This document shows, in pieces, positions 11,589 to 22,313 of a stretch of DNA of 64,000 bases (the first letter of the stretch is position 1; every line of letters starts with the position of its first letter). The notes under the pieces were generated by a model, which worked only from the letters and a program-made list of their open reading frames with translations, did no database searches and was not told the DNA's origin. The position numbers and the translations under genes were made by a program. Origin of the DNA: G963665495 sp963667575 (GTDB lineage Bacteria; Desulfobacterota; Desulfovibrionia; Desulfovibrionales; Desulfovibrionaceae). Where the stretch lies: the NCBI GenBank assembly GCA_963667575.2, contig CAXXHY010000056.1, positions 253,944 to 317,943 on the forward strand. The letters run 5' to 3'.

Positions 11589-11613
11589 TTTGGGTCTTTT
11601 CCCAAAGATTTTT
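11589..11613 (+). terminator. Possible small-RNA terminator
   Basis: A six-base stem TTTGGG/CCCAAA with a six-base loop, followed by GATTTTTA. It lies about 110 bases after the predicted start of the sigma-54-like promoter. The rest of the 11377-11698 gap shows no coding potential that I can see. Confidence 0.35.
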
Positions 11614-11658
11614 ACGGCTTGCCCCGTACTCCTGACGTAAAACCCCCCAGGCTTTAAT

Positions 11659-11687
11659 CCGGCTGCCGTACGGCGTACGGCAGCCGG
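11659..11687 (-). terminator. Perfect 13-bp inverted repeat after the NfnAB-like gene
   Basis: CCGGCTGCCGTAC and its exact complement are separated by three bases, 12 bases beyond the stop codon of the minus-strand oxidoreductase gene. No T-run follows (the next bases on that strand are ATTAAAG), so it may act as an mRNA 3' stabiliser as much as a terminator. Confidence 0.5.
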
Positions 11688-11698
11688 GAAGTCGTCAG

Positions 11699-13981
11699 TT
11701 ATTCGCAGCCCAATCTGCGGGCCATTTCTTTGGCGGCCGTGCGGCCGGCGCCCATGGCCAGAATGACTGTTGCCGCGCCGGTGACGATGTCACCTCCGGC
11801 AAAGACATTGGGTATGCTGGTTTCGCTGGTCTTTTCGTCCACTTCAATGTAGCCCCAGCGATTCAGTTTCAGGTCGGGTTCGCTTTTCAGCAGAACCGGG
11901 TTGGAACGCGTTCCCACGGCAATGACCGCGAGATCGGTTTCGAGTTCGTAGAAATCCCCATCAATGGGCTGGGGACGACGGCGGCCCGAGTCATCGGGTT
12001 CTCCCAGCTCCATACGCTGCAGTCTTACGCTGCCCAGCGTACCGTCTTCATTGGCTTTGAACTCGAGCGGAGCAGCCAGACATTCCATGATCACGCCTTC
12101 TTCTATGGCATGCTCGACTTCTTCATGCCGCGCGGGCATTTCATCCAGCGTACGGCGGTAGACGATATGCACGGTGTCGGCCCCCAGGCGCAGGGCCGTA
12201 CGGGCCGCGTCCATGGCCACGTTGCCGCCGCCGTAAACCGTGACATGCTTGCCGCGGATGATCGGGGTGTCGAAGTTGGGGAAATCATAGGCCCGGCCCA
12301 GGTTGATGCGGGTCAGGTATTCGTTGGCGGAGAAAACACCGTTGAGGTTTTCGCCGGGGACATTCAGAAAACGCGGCAGACCGGCGCCGACGCCGATAAA
12401 CACGCTCTTGTAGCCCTGGTCAAAGAGGTCCTGGATTCCAAAGGTCTTGCCGCCCACGGCATTGAGCTGAAAGTCGACTTCCAGATCCTTGAGCGCGTTG
12501 ATTTCCTTGGCCACGACTTTCTGCTTGGGCAGGCGGAATTCGGGAATGCCGTAAACCAGCACGCCGCCCAGTTCGTGCAGAGCCTCGAAAACCGAAACCT
12601 TGCAGCCCCGCGCAGCCAGATACCCGGCCACTGTCAGGGAGGACGGGCCGGAGCCGATGCAGGCGACCTTCTTTTCATCGTCCGGAATCGGACAGGTATC
12701 GGCATTGCCGCCGGAAATCAGATCGCAGGCGTCGCGGTACATGTATTCATCGGCCACGAACCGTTCGAGGCGACCGATGGCAATGGGCTGCTCCTTGGCG
12801 TTGAGAATGCACTTTCCTTCGCACTGCACTTCCTGCGGACAGACGCGCCCGCAGATGGCCGGCAGACTGTTGGTGGATTTGATGATGGAATAAGCGGATT
12901 CGACATCGCCCTTGGCCAGTGCACCCACGAACTGCGGAATGGGCACTTCCACCGGGCAGCCCTGCACGCACTTGGGTTTCTTGCACTGCAGACAGCGGTT
13001 GGCTTCGCGTACGGCCATTTCGTACGTATAGCCCAAAGCCACTTCGTCAAAATTCGTCACACGCTGTTCCGGTGTCTGCGTGGGCATGGGCATGCGTTTG
13101 CCAACGGGCTTTTTCTTGGCCTTTTTCTCCAACTCCTCCACGCTCATGCACTTGCATTCGTGGTAGCCGTCCAGAGAGGTTTTTTCCATATTCTTGAACG
13201 AGCGCAGACGCGTCGACAGTTCCTTGAAATCCACTTTGTGACCGTCGAACTCCGGACCATCCACACAGGCGAACCGGGTCTCGCCGTTTACGGAAACACG
13301 GCAGGCGCCGCACATGCCAATGCCGTCCACCATAATGGAATTGAGCGAAACTGTGGTCTTGACGTCGAAAGGTTCGGTTGCCCTGGCCACGGCGGCCATC
13401 ATGGGCACAGGTCCGACTGCGACCACTTCGGAAATGGATTTGTCCTTTTCCAGGCGGTCAACCATCAACTCGGTGACCAATCCCTTGTGTCCGTAACTGC
13501 CGTCATCCGTGGAGACGAGCACCTCGTCCGCAAAAAGTTTCAACTCTTTTTCGAATAACAGAAGGTCTTTGTTGCGCGCACCAATGATGGCGATGACCTT
13601 GTTGCCTGCTTCGTGATGACCTTTGGCAATGTGATGCATTGCGGCAATGCCCGTGCCGCCGCCGACACAAATTATGGTGCCGCCTTTTTCAATATGCGTA
13701 CTTTTTCCCAGGGGACCGCAAAGATCGAGAATGCTATCCCCTTCTTTCAGATCTTCCAGCATGGCGGTGGTTTTGCCCAAAACAAGATACACGATGGTTA
13801 TCGTGCCTTTTTCCTTGTCCGTATCCGCAATGGTCAAGGGGATGCGTTCGCCTTTGGGATCCACACGTAAAATAACAAAATTACCGGGCTGTGCCTTGGC
13901 GGCAATTTTGGGGGCTTCTATGACCAGCTTACTGGTTTGTTGGGGTATCAACTGCTCTTTTTGAAGAATGGTATTCGACAT
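11699..13981 (-). CDS. Fused NfnAB-type NADH-dependent ferredoxin:NADP oxidoreductase
   Basis: A 760-residue two-part flavoprotein. Residues 1-275 match the PyrK/sulfide dehydrogenase beta (NfnA) type: an FAD domain, an NAD domain (IICVGGGTGIAAMHHIAKG) and a [2Fe-2S] motif MCGACRVSVNGETRFAC near 221-238. Residues 300-760 match the small-subunit glutamate-synthase (NfnB) type: Cys clusters CLQCKKPKCVQGCP (about 330) and CGRVCPQEVQCEGKC (about 377) for [4Fe-4S] centres, then two dinucleotide folds (IGSGPSSLTVAG, YGGGNVAMDAARTA). NfnAB couples NADH and ferredoxin to NADP by flavin-based electron bifurcation in anaerobes. No glutamate synthase large subunit is nearby, so the frequent label glutamate synthase small subunit is probably misleading. 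The start ATG follows a GGATTTG site. Confidence 0.88.
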   Translation of the reverse strand: MSNTILQKEQLIPQQTSKLVIEAPKIAAKAQPGNFVILRVDPKGERIPLTIADTDKEKGTITIVYLVLGKTTAMLEDLKEGDSILDLCGPLGKSTHIEKGGTIICVGGGTGIAAMHHIAKGHHEAGNKVIAIIGARNKDLLLFEKELKLFADEVLVSTDDGSYGHKGLVTELMVDRLEKDKSISEVVAVGPVPMMAAVARATEPFDVKTTVSLNSIMVDGIGMCGACRVSVNGETRFACVDGPEFDGHKVDFKELSTRLRSFKNMEKTSLDGYHECKCMSVEELEKKAKKKPVGKRMPMPTQTPEQRVTNFDEVALGYTYEMAVREANRCLQCKKPKCVQGCPVEVPIPQFVGALAKGDVESAYSIIKSTNSLPAICGRVCPQEVQCEGKCILNAKEQPIAIGRLERFVADEYMYRDACDLISGGNADTCPIPDDEKKVACIGSGPSSLTVAGYLAARGCKVSVFEALHELGGVLVYGIPEFRLPKQKVVAKEINALKDLEVDFQLNAVGGKTFGIQDLFDQGYKSVFIGVGAGLPRFLNVPGENLNGVFSANEYLTRINLGRAYDFPNFDTPIIRGKHVTVYGGGNVAMDAARTALRLGADTVHIVYRRTLDEMPARHEEVEHAIEEGVIMECLAAPLEFKANEDGTLGSVRLQRMELGEPDDSGRRRPQPIDGDFYELETDLAVIAVGTRSNPVLLKSEPDLKLNRWGYIEVDEKTSETSIPNVFAGGDIVTGAATVILAMGAGRTAAKEMARRLGCE

Positions 13982-14336
13982 CGAGGCAAATCCTTATATA
14001 GTTTATGCCCTGCAAAGGGCTGATCAAAGGATACACCGCGGCCCGAAAAGCAACAAAGAGCCACGACAAGACGTCCATTTGATACAATAAAAGGGGGGGG
14101 ACAGGCCAAATCCCCGCACACTAAATCTACACCCGCAGCGAGAAACACTGCACACGCTATGCCATTGGGTAAAACCTCCAATCCCCTAGAGTCAAAAGTC
14201 ATTTTTCAAAATCCCTGGCGAACAGGAAAGAAAATTCCTGAAAAACATGAAAAGATTCTTACGAAATAGGAAAACAACCTGCTTCGTATCAAATCCTTTC
14301 CTGCTGTCTGGAACCAGAAAAACTGGTAAGGCAATC
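13982..14336. other. Intergenic region upstream of the NfnAB-like gene
   Basis: About 350 bases without a credible gene. It must hold the leftward promoter of the oxidoreductase gene. A G8 homopolymer lies near 14093-14100, next to an AT-rich CAATAAAA. I recognise no operator or riboswitch. Confidence 0.4.
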
Positions 14337-14357
14337 GCGACCGGCATCGCCGGCCGC
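14337..14357 (-). terminator. Hairpin after the SGNH-like gene
   Basis: On the minus strand GCGGCCGGC pairs with GCCGGTCGC (one G-U pair) around a three-base loop, ten bases after the stop codon. The T-run (TTTTT) starts only about 14 bases later, so this is a weak terminator call. Confidence 0.45.
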
Positions 14358-14366
14358 GGATGCAGT

Positions 14367-16208
14367 CTAACGGATGACTCCCGAAAGAGTCCAGGAAGAG
14401 TTCAGGGTGACTTCATCGGATGCGAAGCCCCAACCGCTGTCTTCCGTTTCATCGACGAGCGTACCGCTGTTGTCGAGTTTCCACCAGGCTACCTTGCCGT
14501 TGCTTTGTTTTTGCCAGACCAGGGCGGGAGTATCCTGCAGAGAGGTAATGGCCGCCAGGCGCCAGGAACTGTTGAGCGTGTTGTTTTCGGACACCCAGCC
14601 CCAACCGTTGCCCTGCTCCGAACTGACCAGGGTGCAGCCGTTGGTGTTCAACTTCCACCAGGCAACCTTGCCCTTGTTACGGTTTTGCCAGATCAGCATA
14701 TTTGTGGAAGAAAGGCTGACAGCCCCGGCCAGGGTCCAGGCGCTTTTCAAGGTCAGTTCCTCGCATACGTAGCCCCAACCGTCGTTCTGCGTTTCATTGG
14801 CCAGCTTGCAGGAGGAATCGATCTTCCACCAGGCAACCTTGCCGTTGGATTCCTTTTGCCACAGCAGATAGCGCGAACCGTCCTGTTCGAGGGAATCCGC
14901 AAGACGCCACGAACTGTCCAGGGTAATGGAGTCAGAGACATAGCCCCAGCCGTCATCCTGCGTATTGTTGGCGATTTTGCAGGAATCGGCGCCCAGTTTC
15001 CACCAGGCGACCTTGCCATTGGACTGATTCTGCCAGAGAAGAAACTTGCTGCTGTCGAGAGTGATTATCTTGACCAGGCTCCAGGCGCTGTCCAACTCTA
15101 TTTCGTCGGAAACATAGCCCCAGCCGCTGTCCTGAGTCTCATCAGTGAGCTGGTAGCTGTCATTCAAAGTCCAGTAGGCCACCTTTCCGTTGCTGCCGTT
15201 CTGCCAGAACAGGACATTCTGGTCGCTGATGGTCGTCAATCCGCCGAGATTCCAGTGGCTGCTCAAAGTCAGCGATTCAGACACATAGCCCCAGCCTTTG
15301 TTGTAGTTGCTGCTGACCAGTTTTCCCGTTTCCGCGATGCGCCAGAAGGCGGTTTTGCCGTTCCTGCGGTGCTGCCAGATATACACCTGGTCCGTATCCG
15401 GAAGCGTGGTTTCAGAGGAGTCTACGGTCAGAGCCAGAAGCGAATACATGGCCTTTGCCATGCGTACGCGTCCCGTGGAGTTCAGGTGGCCGCCGTCGCT
15501 GGAATAGGATGCGTACATTATCTGATACGTATTGTCGTTGTAACTGGAAGTCTGTTCAACTCCGGTGGGGGAATAGGCCTCGATGTCCGCGATATCCAAC
15601 AAATATTTGTTGTCCTGAGAGGCTATCCAGGTGCGCAGATTCTCGTTGAACTGCTGACGCAACCAGCCGCTCACACTGTTTTCAGCCGTTTTGATCGGTA
15701 TGGTCATGTAAACGAAAATCGTTGAAGGATAACTGCTCTCAAGACCAAGCATCGAGTCCCGATACGTTTCCCAATCTGCGGACTGATCAATATAACAGAA
15801 CTTATTGATTACCATATCCACGGAATCCGCATGCCAACCGTTGGAAATATAGTTTTCGAACAGACTGACTTTTTCGGCCCAGCCCGGGTTGCCGCGGCTG
15901 TAGTCGTACATGACGCCTTCTTCGGTCGCCGAAGGTGGCGAGGCATCGTCAGAAGTGTTCTGAATCATGTACGTTGTACTGTTTTCGCTATGCAGATCCT
16001 CCATGCCACTTACCATATTTCCACCAACCGAGGCGTGCGCAAAAAATATTTTCAGTGTTGCCACCTGCGCCCGCACATCGTCAGTAACATCGGCGTAATG
16101 GTTCCAGTTCTCATGGTTCACAATGACATTGGCAGCCTGTGCGTCATGTCCAAGGACACTTACTACAAGCCCAAAGCACATAAGCACCCAGATGCATTTT
16201 TTTCGCAT
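14367..16208 (-). CDS. Secreted SGNH-hydrolase-like protein with six C-terminal repeats
   Basis: A 613-residue exported protein. The ATG at 16208 is used because GGGAGAAG lies just upstream and a signal peptide follows directly (MRKKCIWVLMCFGLVVSVLG, cleaved about QAA). Residues 30-255 resemble SGNH/GDSL-like domains: the nucleophile region as FFAHASVGGNM, then VDMVINKFCYID and VYMTIPIKT, and GGHLNSTGRVRMAKAMYSLL near the end, which supplies a late His. From about 275 to the end are six imperfect repeats of about 57 residues, each with WQ...NGKVAWWK, GWGYVS and SSW; six units would suit a six-bladed beta-propeller or carbohydrate-binding array. It has its own transcription unit. The substrate is unknown; an extracellular esterase acting on glycans is one possibility. 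Confidence 0.72.
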   Translation of the reverse strand: MRKKCIWVLMCFGLVVSVLGHDAQAANVIVNHENWNHYADVTDDVRAQVATLKIFFAHASVGGNMVSGMEDLHSENSTTYMIQNTSDDASPPSATEEGVMYDYSRGNPGWAEKVSLFENYISNGWHADSVDMVINKFCYIDQSADWETYRDSMLGLESSYPSTIFVYMTIPIKTAENSVSGWLRQQFNENLRTWIASQDNKYLLDIADIEAYSPTGVEQTSSYNDNTYQIMYASYSSDGGHLNSTGRVRMAKAMYSLLALTVDSSETTLPDTDQVYIWQHRRNGKTAFWRIAETGKLVSSNYNKGWGYVSESLTLSSHWNLGGLTTISDQNVLFWQNGSNGKVAYWTLNDSYQLTDETQDSGWGYVSDEIELDSAWSLVKIITLDSSKFLLWQNQSNGKVAWWKLGADSCKIANNTQDDGWGYVSDSITLDSSWRLADSLEQDGSRYLLWQKESNGKVAWWKIDSSCKLANETQNDGWGYVCEELTLKSAWTLAGAVSLSSTNMLIWQNRNKGKVAWWKLNTNGCTLVSSEQGNGWGWVSENNTLNSSWRLAAITSLQDTPALVWQKQSNGKVAWWKLDNSGTLVDETEDSGWGFASDEVTLNSSWTLSGVIR

Positions 16209-16352
16209 GATGCTTCTCCCGCTCATCTGTAATAATTATTTCAGAATACAACACCTCCACTAAAAATAAAAAACCAGCACTGCAATAATCGACTGTCTTT
16301 TCAGTTTACTATAGAGAGCACAATACTATTTGAGTTGTCAATTCCATCGCGT

Positions 16353-18884
16353 CTACGAATCATCAAGTCCCGAATGATGCTGCAGGGACGTGTTGGCCGC
16401 CTTGAAAAAGCGTCCGCGCAAATTCACAATGCCATGGTCCAGCGTATGGTTTACGGCGAGCTTGGCGACATCCTGCACGAACATCCATACCAGGTTGTAT
16501 ACCCACACCACTCCGATCAGACTCCACGGCAGCTTGGGCACAAGCCAGCCGTAGCCGCACATCAGGATGGCCAGCACCTGCGTCAGCACTATGGACCAGA
16601 ACAGCTGCCAGGACGGATGCGGCGGCAGCCAGCAGACCTTGTTGGTGCGGGTGACAAAGAGCATCAGATGTCCGCCTGCCACAAGCTGCAGAAAAAGCAT
16701 GGACTGCAGATGCTGTTTGTCCAGGCCCCATTCGCTGATGGCCCATTGCTCGCCGATGAACAGCAGGCCAAAGGTCTGAATCACGGCCAGCAACCCCAGG
16801 GACGAGGACAAGGTCAGCACCCGGTGCATCTCCCAGCGCACCGGCTTTTTGGAAAGCCACGTATTGTCGTAGGCAATGGTCATGATGGGAATGTCGTCCA
16901 GCAGGGCCAGCAGGATGATCATCACCGCGGTCAGCGGATAAAAGTCATAGATCAGCATGGCCAGAACCACGAAAAACATGATGTCCATGGTCATGGCGAT
17001 GCGGTAAATGGTGTAGCTCATCATCCGTGAAAAAATCTTGCGCGCCTCTTCCACGGCCTTGATGATCACCGACAGCCCCGGCGAGGTCAAAACCAGGTCG
17101 GCTGCGGCCCTGGCGGCATCCGTGGCGCCGGACACGGCAATGCCCGTATCCGCCTGTTTCAGAGCCGGCGCATCGTTGACGCCGTCGCCGGTCATGGCCA
17201 CCAGATGGCCGCGTTCCTGCAGGGCCTTGACGATGCCGTACTTGTGCTCCGGAAAAACCTCGGCAAAGCCTTCGGCCTTTTCGATCCACTTCTGGTGACG
17301 GTCGCCCAACTGCCCCGGATCGGATACATCCTTGAAAATATCCCCCGCGGACTGGATATTGGTCCCGAGTCCCAGTTGTCCTGCTGATTTCCCGGCCGAT
17401 GGCCGCATTGTCTCCGGTGACCATCTTCACCTCTATGCCGTGTTCCCTGGCCTTGGCGATGGTGTCCGCCGAATCCTCACGAGGCGGATCGGACAGGGGC
17501 AGCAGTCCCAGATACTCCCAGGCGCCGGCCTGAGTGGTTCTGGCGACCCCGATGGTCCGCAAGCCCTTGGCCGCAAGGTCGTCAACAAGAGTCTCGGCCT
17601 TGTTCCGCGTGGCTTCATCGGTGGTGCACATGGCCAGAATCACCTGCGGCGCCCCTTTGCTGACTTTGAATACCGTACCGGATCCATCCCTGATTTCCGC
17701 CTCGGTTCTTTTGCCCACAGGATCGAAAGGAACGAATTTGATCTGTTCATGCGAACGCCAGGCGGCCTGATCCTCGAGTCCGCCGATAATGGCCAGGTCA
17801 ATGGCGTCCTGATTCTCCTCCTTGGAAGCCAGCGCTCCCGCCAGAATCAGATCCTGCGCATTGGCCGCCCCAAAGACATAAGGATCTCCCAAAGTCAGTT
17901 TGTTCAAGGTCAGGGTCCCGGTCTTGTCCGAGCAAAGGATGTCAATGCCCGCCATTTCCTCGATGGCCTGCAGCTTGGAAACAATGGCCTTGTGCTTGGA
18001 CATGGGAAAGCGCACCCAGCGCCATGGTCACGGACAGCACCGCGGGCATGGCTACGGGAATGGAGGCCACCACCAGGATCAGCACGAAACTGAATCAGGT
18101 TCAGGGCGTCCTGTCCGCGGGCCAGTTCTGTGAGGATCAAAACCAGAGACAGTGCCAGAGCCAGGAAGATGAGAAAATTGCCGACCTTGAGCACGGCCTT
18201 TTGAAAATGGGAAACCGCGCCGGCCGTCTCCACCAGCTTGGCCGTACGCCCGAAAAAAGTATTCGAGCCCGTACTGATGACAACCCCGACCATTTCTCCC
18301 TGCTTGACCACTGATCCGGAATAGGCCGGATCGCCGGACTGTTTGCTGACGGGCATGGATTCGCCGGTCAGGGCGGCCTGGTCGATGCTCAGGAAATCGC
18401 CTTCCAGCAATCGCACATCCGCGGGAACCACATCGCCGAGACGGAGTCTGATGACATCTCCGGGAACCAAGTTCCTCGGCCGCGATCTCCGCCCAATTGC
18501 CGCTACGCAATACGCGCGCCTTGAGGGCCAGCTGCTCCTTGAGCGCATCAAGCGCATTGGCTGCCTTGTGATCTTCCCAAAAATCAATGATGGCGTTGAA
18601 TACGAGCAGGAACAGGATGATGGCGAAATCCACATAATGCCGTACGATGAGCGAAAGAATGGCCGCCGGCCTCGATCATCCAGGGGATGGGTCCCCAAAA
18701 GGATCGAAAAAACTTCAGGAACGGGCATTCCTTTTTCACTTCCAGGCCGTTTCTGCCGCATTGTTCGAGGCGCTGCGCAACCTCCTGGGGATCAGAGTCC
18801 GGTATCCGTCGAAACGGACAATTTTTCCAGAACCGCATTGTTGTCGAGTTGTTCCACAAGCTGATTGTCCAGTTGCAATTCCAT
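16353..18884 (-). pseudogene. Plasma-membrane-type (P-IIIA) cation-transporting P-type ATPase, six frameshifts
   Basis: Joined across frames this is a full PMA1-type proton or cation pump of about 840 residues. It starts at the ATG at 18884 behind GGAGG (MELQLDNQLVEQLDNN). It keeps TGES (about 18350), the phosphorylation motif DKTGTLT (about 17920), GDGVNDAP (about 17180) and the C-terminal membrane helices. Reading needs six shifts, near 18790, 18665, 18470, 18087, 18007 and 17378, and each is cured by removing a single base (for example the extra G that splits IEAAAIL, or the extra A before QLGLGTNIQ). No in-frame stops or lost motifs occur between them. This pattern fits consensus sequencing errors better than decay, but I cannot exclude a fresh pseudogene. 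If real, the gene is dead. Confidence 0.85.
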
Positions 18885-19157
18885 GCTGCGCCTCCAAACT
18901 GGAAAAAAGTGGCTGATCCCGAAAACGACCTGCTACGCGTATGCCTTGATGCTAAAAAGAGAGTTATCGTGTTCCTGTTGATGCTCAAAGATACGTATGC
19001 GGCATCAACGGACCGCTGGATAATTTTCGATTCCATTTTCATGATTACCTTATACCAGGAATGCGCCAAAGAACAAGGCGATGCGGAAAGCGTACGATCC
19101 GGAAACTGCAGAGTTACAAAGGGGAAAAAAGGAAGGGTCGGAAGGACGCGGGATGCA

Positions 19158-22101
19158 TCAGTTAAAGGGCAGCCTGAAAGTGAAAACACTTCCGTTATCG
19201 TTGGAAGACTCGACAGTTATATCTCCCTTGTAGTGGGAAATGATCTCTTTGCAGATGGCCAGGCCCAGACCGGTGCCGGCGGAGGGATACGGACCGCTCA
19301 AAGGAGCGCGGCTTTTATGAAATTTTTTAAAGATATCCACCAGTTCATCTTCCGGTATGCCCCACGCCCGTATCCGATACGCGGAAGATAAGACGGTCGG
19401 AATCGCGGCTGACCTTCAATGTCACGTTACACCTTTTCCGTGAATTTCGCCGCGTTATTGAGCAGATTGATCAAGACCTGTATCAGCCTTGTCCTGATTG
19501 ACGAACAAGCTGCGGCAGCTGCTCCCCGACCTCCACAAGCAAATCGACACCTTCCTTTTCTTCAAACTGCCCACTCACGGGCTTCCACGGACAGTTCAAC
19601 GGCCTTGTGCGGATCAATCCACTCATCATGCCATTCCATTTTGCCGGATTCTATTTTGTTGAGGTCCAGCATATCGTTGATCAACCTGGTGAGGCGCTCG
19701 CCTTCGCGCAGCACAATGCCGAGATTATCCAGAATACGTCTGCTGCGCGATAGTTTCTTGGAGTCAGCGTTTTCGGTCGTATGGAAAAATTTTTCAAAAT
19801 CACGGTGGATAATTTTGGCAAAGCCCCGGATGGAGGTCAAAGGCGTACGCAATTCGTGGGAAACGGAAGAAACAAAGGTGTGATTTGAGTTCATCCAGCT
19901 CTGTCAACCGGACATTGGCCGATTCCAGATCCGCTGCTTTCTTGGCCAGTTCCTCTGTCCGGTTGGCAACGATTCTTTCCAGGCTCAAGTTAAAAAGCCG
20001 CCAGGGTCCCGTTCCACTATAATGCGCTTGGAAATGTCCAGAAAAGAGCCGACTTTGTATGAGGTTCCAGGGATGCCCACCACCGGTGAGCTGCACGTAT
20101 TTTTCATTGCCCTGTTTATCCAGCAACTGAATGCCCTGGTCGTCGCCGTTATCATCCCCGTTGTTCAGGAGATTGCACTCACAGGATTCCACTTCGCCGA
20201 AGGGGCAGGCCTCAATGAAATCCGCCCAATTTTTGATACCTTCGATTTCCTCTCCGGTTGAACCCGCTCAGTTGTTCGAATTTTGTATTGCAGCTGACTA
20301 TGATTCCGAATGCATCAAAAATTACCGTTGCCGTACCGGTATTTTCAAACAGACTTTTATAATATTGTTCGCTTCGACGCAGTTCTTCTTCATACTGCAT
20401 TCTGGAAGTAATATCCCTGAGCACTGTGAGAATCCGCTTTTTCCCGCCAATGCTGGAAATGCGTACCGTTGCTTCACACCAAAAAACACTTCCATCCTTT
20501 CGCCTGGCTTTCCAAACAATAAAACGTGGTTCACAATCAATCAATTCTTCATTGAGTTCAGTCTGGCACGTTTTCATGGTAAGGACTTCTCCATGGGCCA
20601 GATCAGTCATCTTCTTCTGCATTATCTCATCATATGCGTATCCAACATTTTGAGTGCCGCGGCATTGACGTCGATAAACACTTTCGTCTGAGGTTCCTGA
20701 ATGAGAATTGCATCATTGGTGGCATTGAAAATTTCTTTGTAGTTTCTCTCCGCAGAACGGACCACTTCGAGCATCATTTTATATTCTGTTATATCGCGTA
20801 AGGTGGCAATACGCACGGTTTCACCCAAAAATTCTGTTTCCCGTACCCTGACCTCCAAGGGAAAGGTACTCCCATCCTTACGTTTTCCCTCGGTTTCATA
20901 GAGATTCTTATCGCCAGCCACGATTTGCTGCTCCATTTTTTTCAAAGCTTTTTGAGAAAAAAACATCGAGGCAGTCATCTCTTCAAGAGAATCCGATTCA
21001 TCATAACCGAAATCGCATAAAACTGCTCATTCACCAGGCGGATGTCACCATCCTTGTGAATGAGAATGCCTTCCCAGGTGGATTTGATAGTTCCTTTGAA
21101 ACGCTCGACACTTCCAAGAGCTCCAGATGCTGTTTGCGACGCAAAAGCTTCAAGGTGATTGTGGCCAGCAACAATGCCAGCACTCCCCCAAGCATGATGT
21201 AAAAATTACGCAATTCTTCCAAAGTGGCGTTTATTTCAGTATCAGGAGCTGAAAGTGCGACTATGATTTTTCGCCCTTTGAATTTCACGGTATTCCAGGC
21301 TACCAGTTTACGGTAAACTTTTTGACCACGTGTTATGGTGAAGGCGTAATTGGCCATCCCCGTATCTTCTGCGATTATGCGCTTGTCCAAAGCCTCGACT
21401 TCAGGAAAGGCGTCATGCATTCCATCAAAGATGCTTCGCCCGATTATTTCCGTTTCCCGGTCAAACAAAATTACGCCCCGCTCATCCAAAGCGTACCCGG
21501 AACCATATTGTCCGGATTTCAGCAGACCTATGTACTGGACAAAAATGGAATGCAAATCCATCACGACAATGATGCAGCCAGGCTTTTGTTCATCCAATCG
21601 CCTGAATACAGTGCCCATGTATTGATATTCTTGGGTGATATAAAAGGGGGGAACGACTTGTTCAGCGGCATCATTGATACCCTGGCCGTACTTTTTCGAC
21701 CAGTTTTTAACAATTCCAGTCATTTCATGGACAGGAAAATCATCAGCATGCATTTCCCTGAGTATTTCACCGGATTGGCTTACGTCAAAAACAGCTGCTA
21801 CGCTGCTTTCAATATTTCTCAGAAAATCAAATTTTTGCTCTATACCTAAAGAGTCTGACGATTCAGATACTTTTGAATTATTAAAAATTGCCTTGGCAGC
21901 CGACATTTCGCTATCAATCAGCTGCTGTATTGTTTTTTTAACAAGAAGAGTCTGTAATAATTGCTGTTTGTTGAACAAATTCTCATGTCGATGAACAGCA
22001 CGCACGTCAACAAGATAGACCAGGGATGCGAAGAAGATAACGACAATCAGAAGAAGCAAAAGATAAAAATATAAATACTTTCTAAACGGCGTCATTATCA
22101 T
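19158..22101 (-). pseudogene. Membrane sensor histidine kinase with PAS domains, about twelve frameshifts
   Basis: Joined across frames this encodes about 980 residues: TM1 (about 8-31), a periplasmic sensor region, TM2 (about 310-330), then PAS modules (KRKDGSTFPLEVRVRE; RRKDGSVFWCEATVR; a third less clear), a HisKA domain with the phospho-His in SHELRTPL (about 19850), and HATPase boxes NNAAKF, DTGVG and GTGLGLAICKEI. Shifts needed lie near 21110, 21005, 20640, 20245, 20090, 20000, 19885, 19577, 19510, 19485, 19430 and 19355, all single-base, four as losses and the rest as gains. The motifs between them are intact. It heads leftward, 212 bases from a response regulator-kinase gene, and no DNA-binding partner is nearby. 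Probably an intact gene in a poorly resolved stretch. Confidence 0.8.
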
Positions 22102-22239
22102 TTTTTACCGAATCTACAGATTACAACAACTTCAGCAACATAGTAAAAATCAGGCCTTTAAAGACAAACGCGTTCCAAAAGTCCAACGCACCTCATGTGT
22201 ATCTTCATCTATCCAACTGTCTGGTATCCCTGGTAACAT

Positions 22240-22266
22240 AAAAAATACGACCAGACAAAACCGGTC
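22240..22266 (-). terminator. Weak terminator after the receiver-kinase gene
   Basis: On the minus strand GACCGG pairs with CTGGTC (one G-U) around TTTTGT and is followed by CGTATTTTTT, 47 bases after the stop codon. Confidence 0.4.
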
Positions 22267-22313
22267 GCGGAGATATTTCCGGTTCAATTTCCCGTGAAAA
22301 AATGCTTGTCCCT

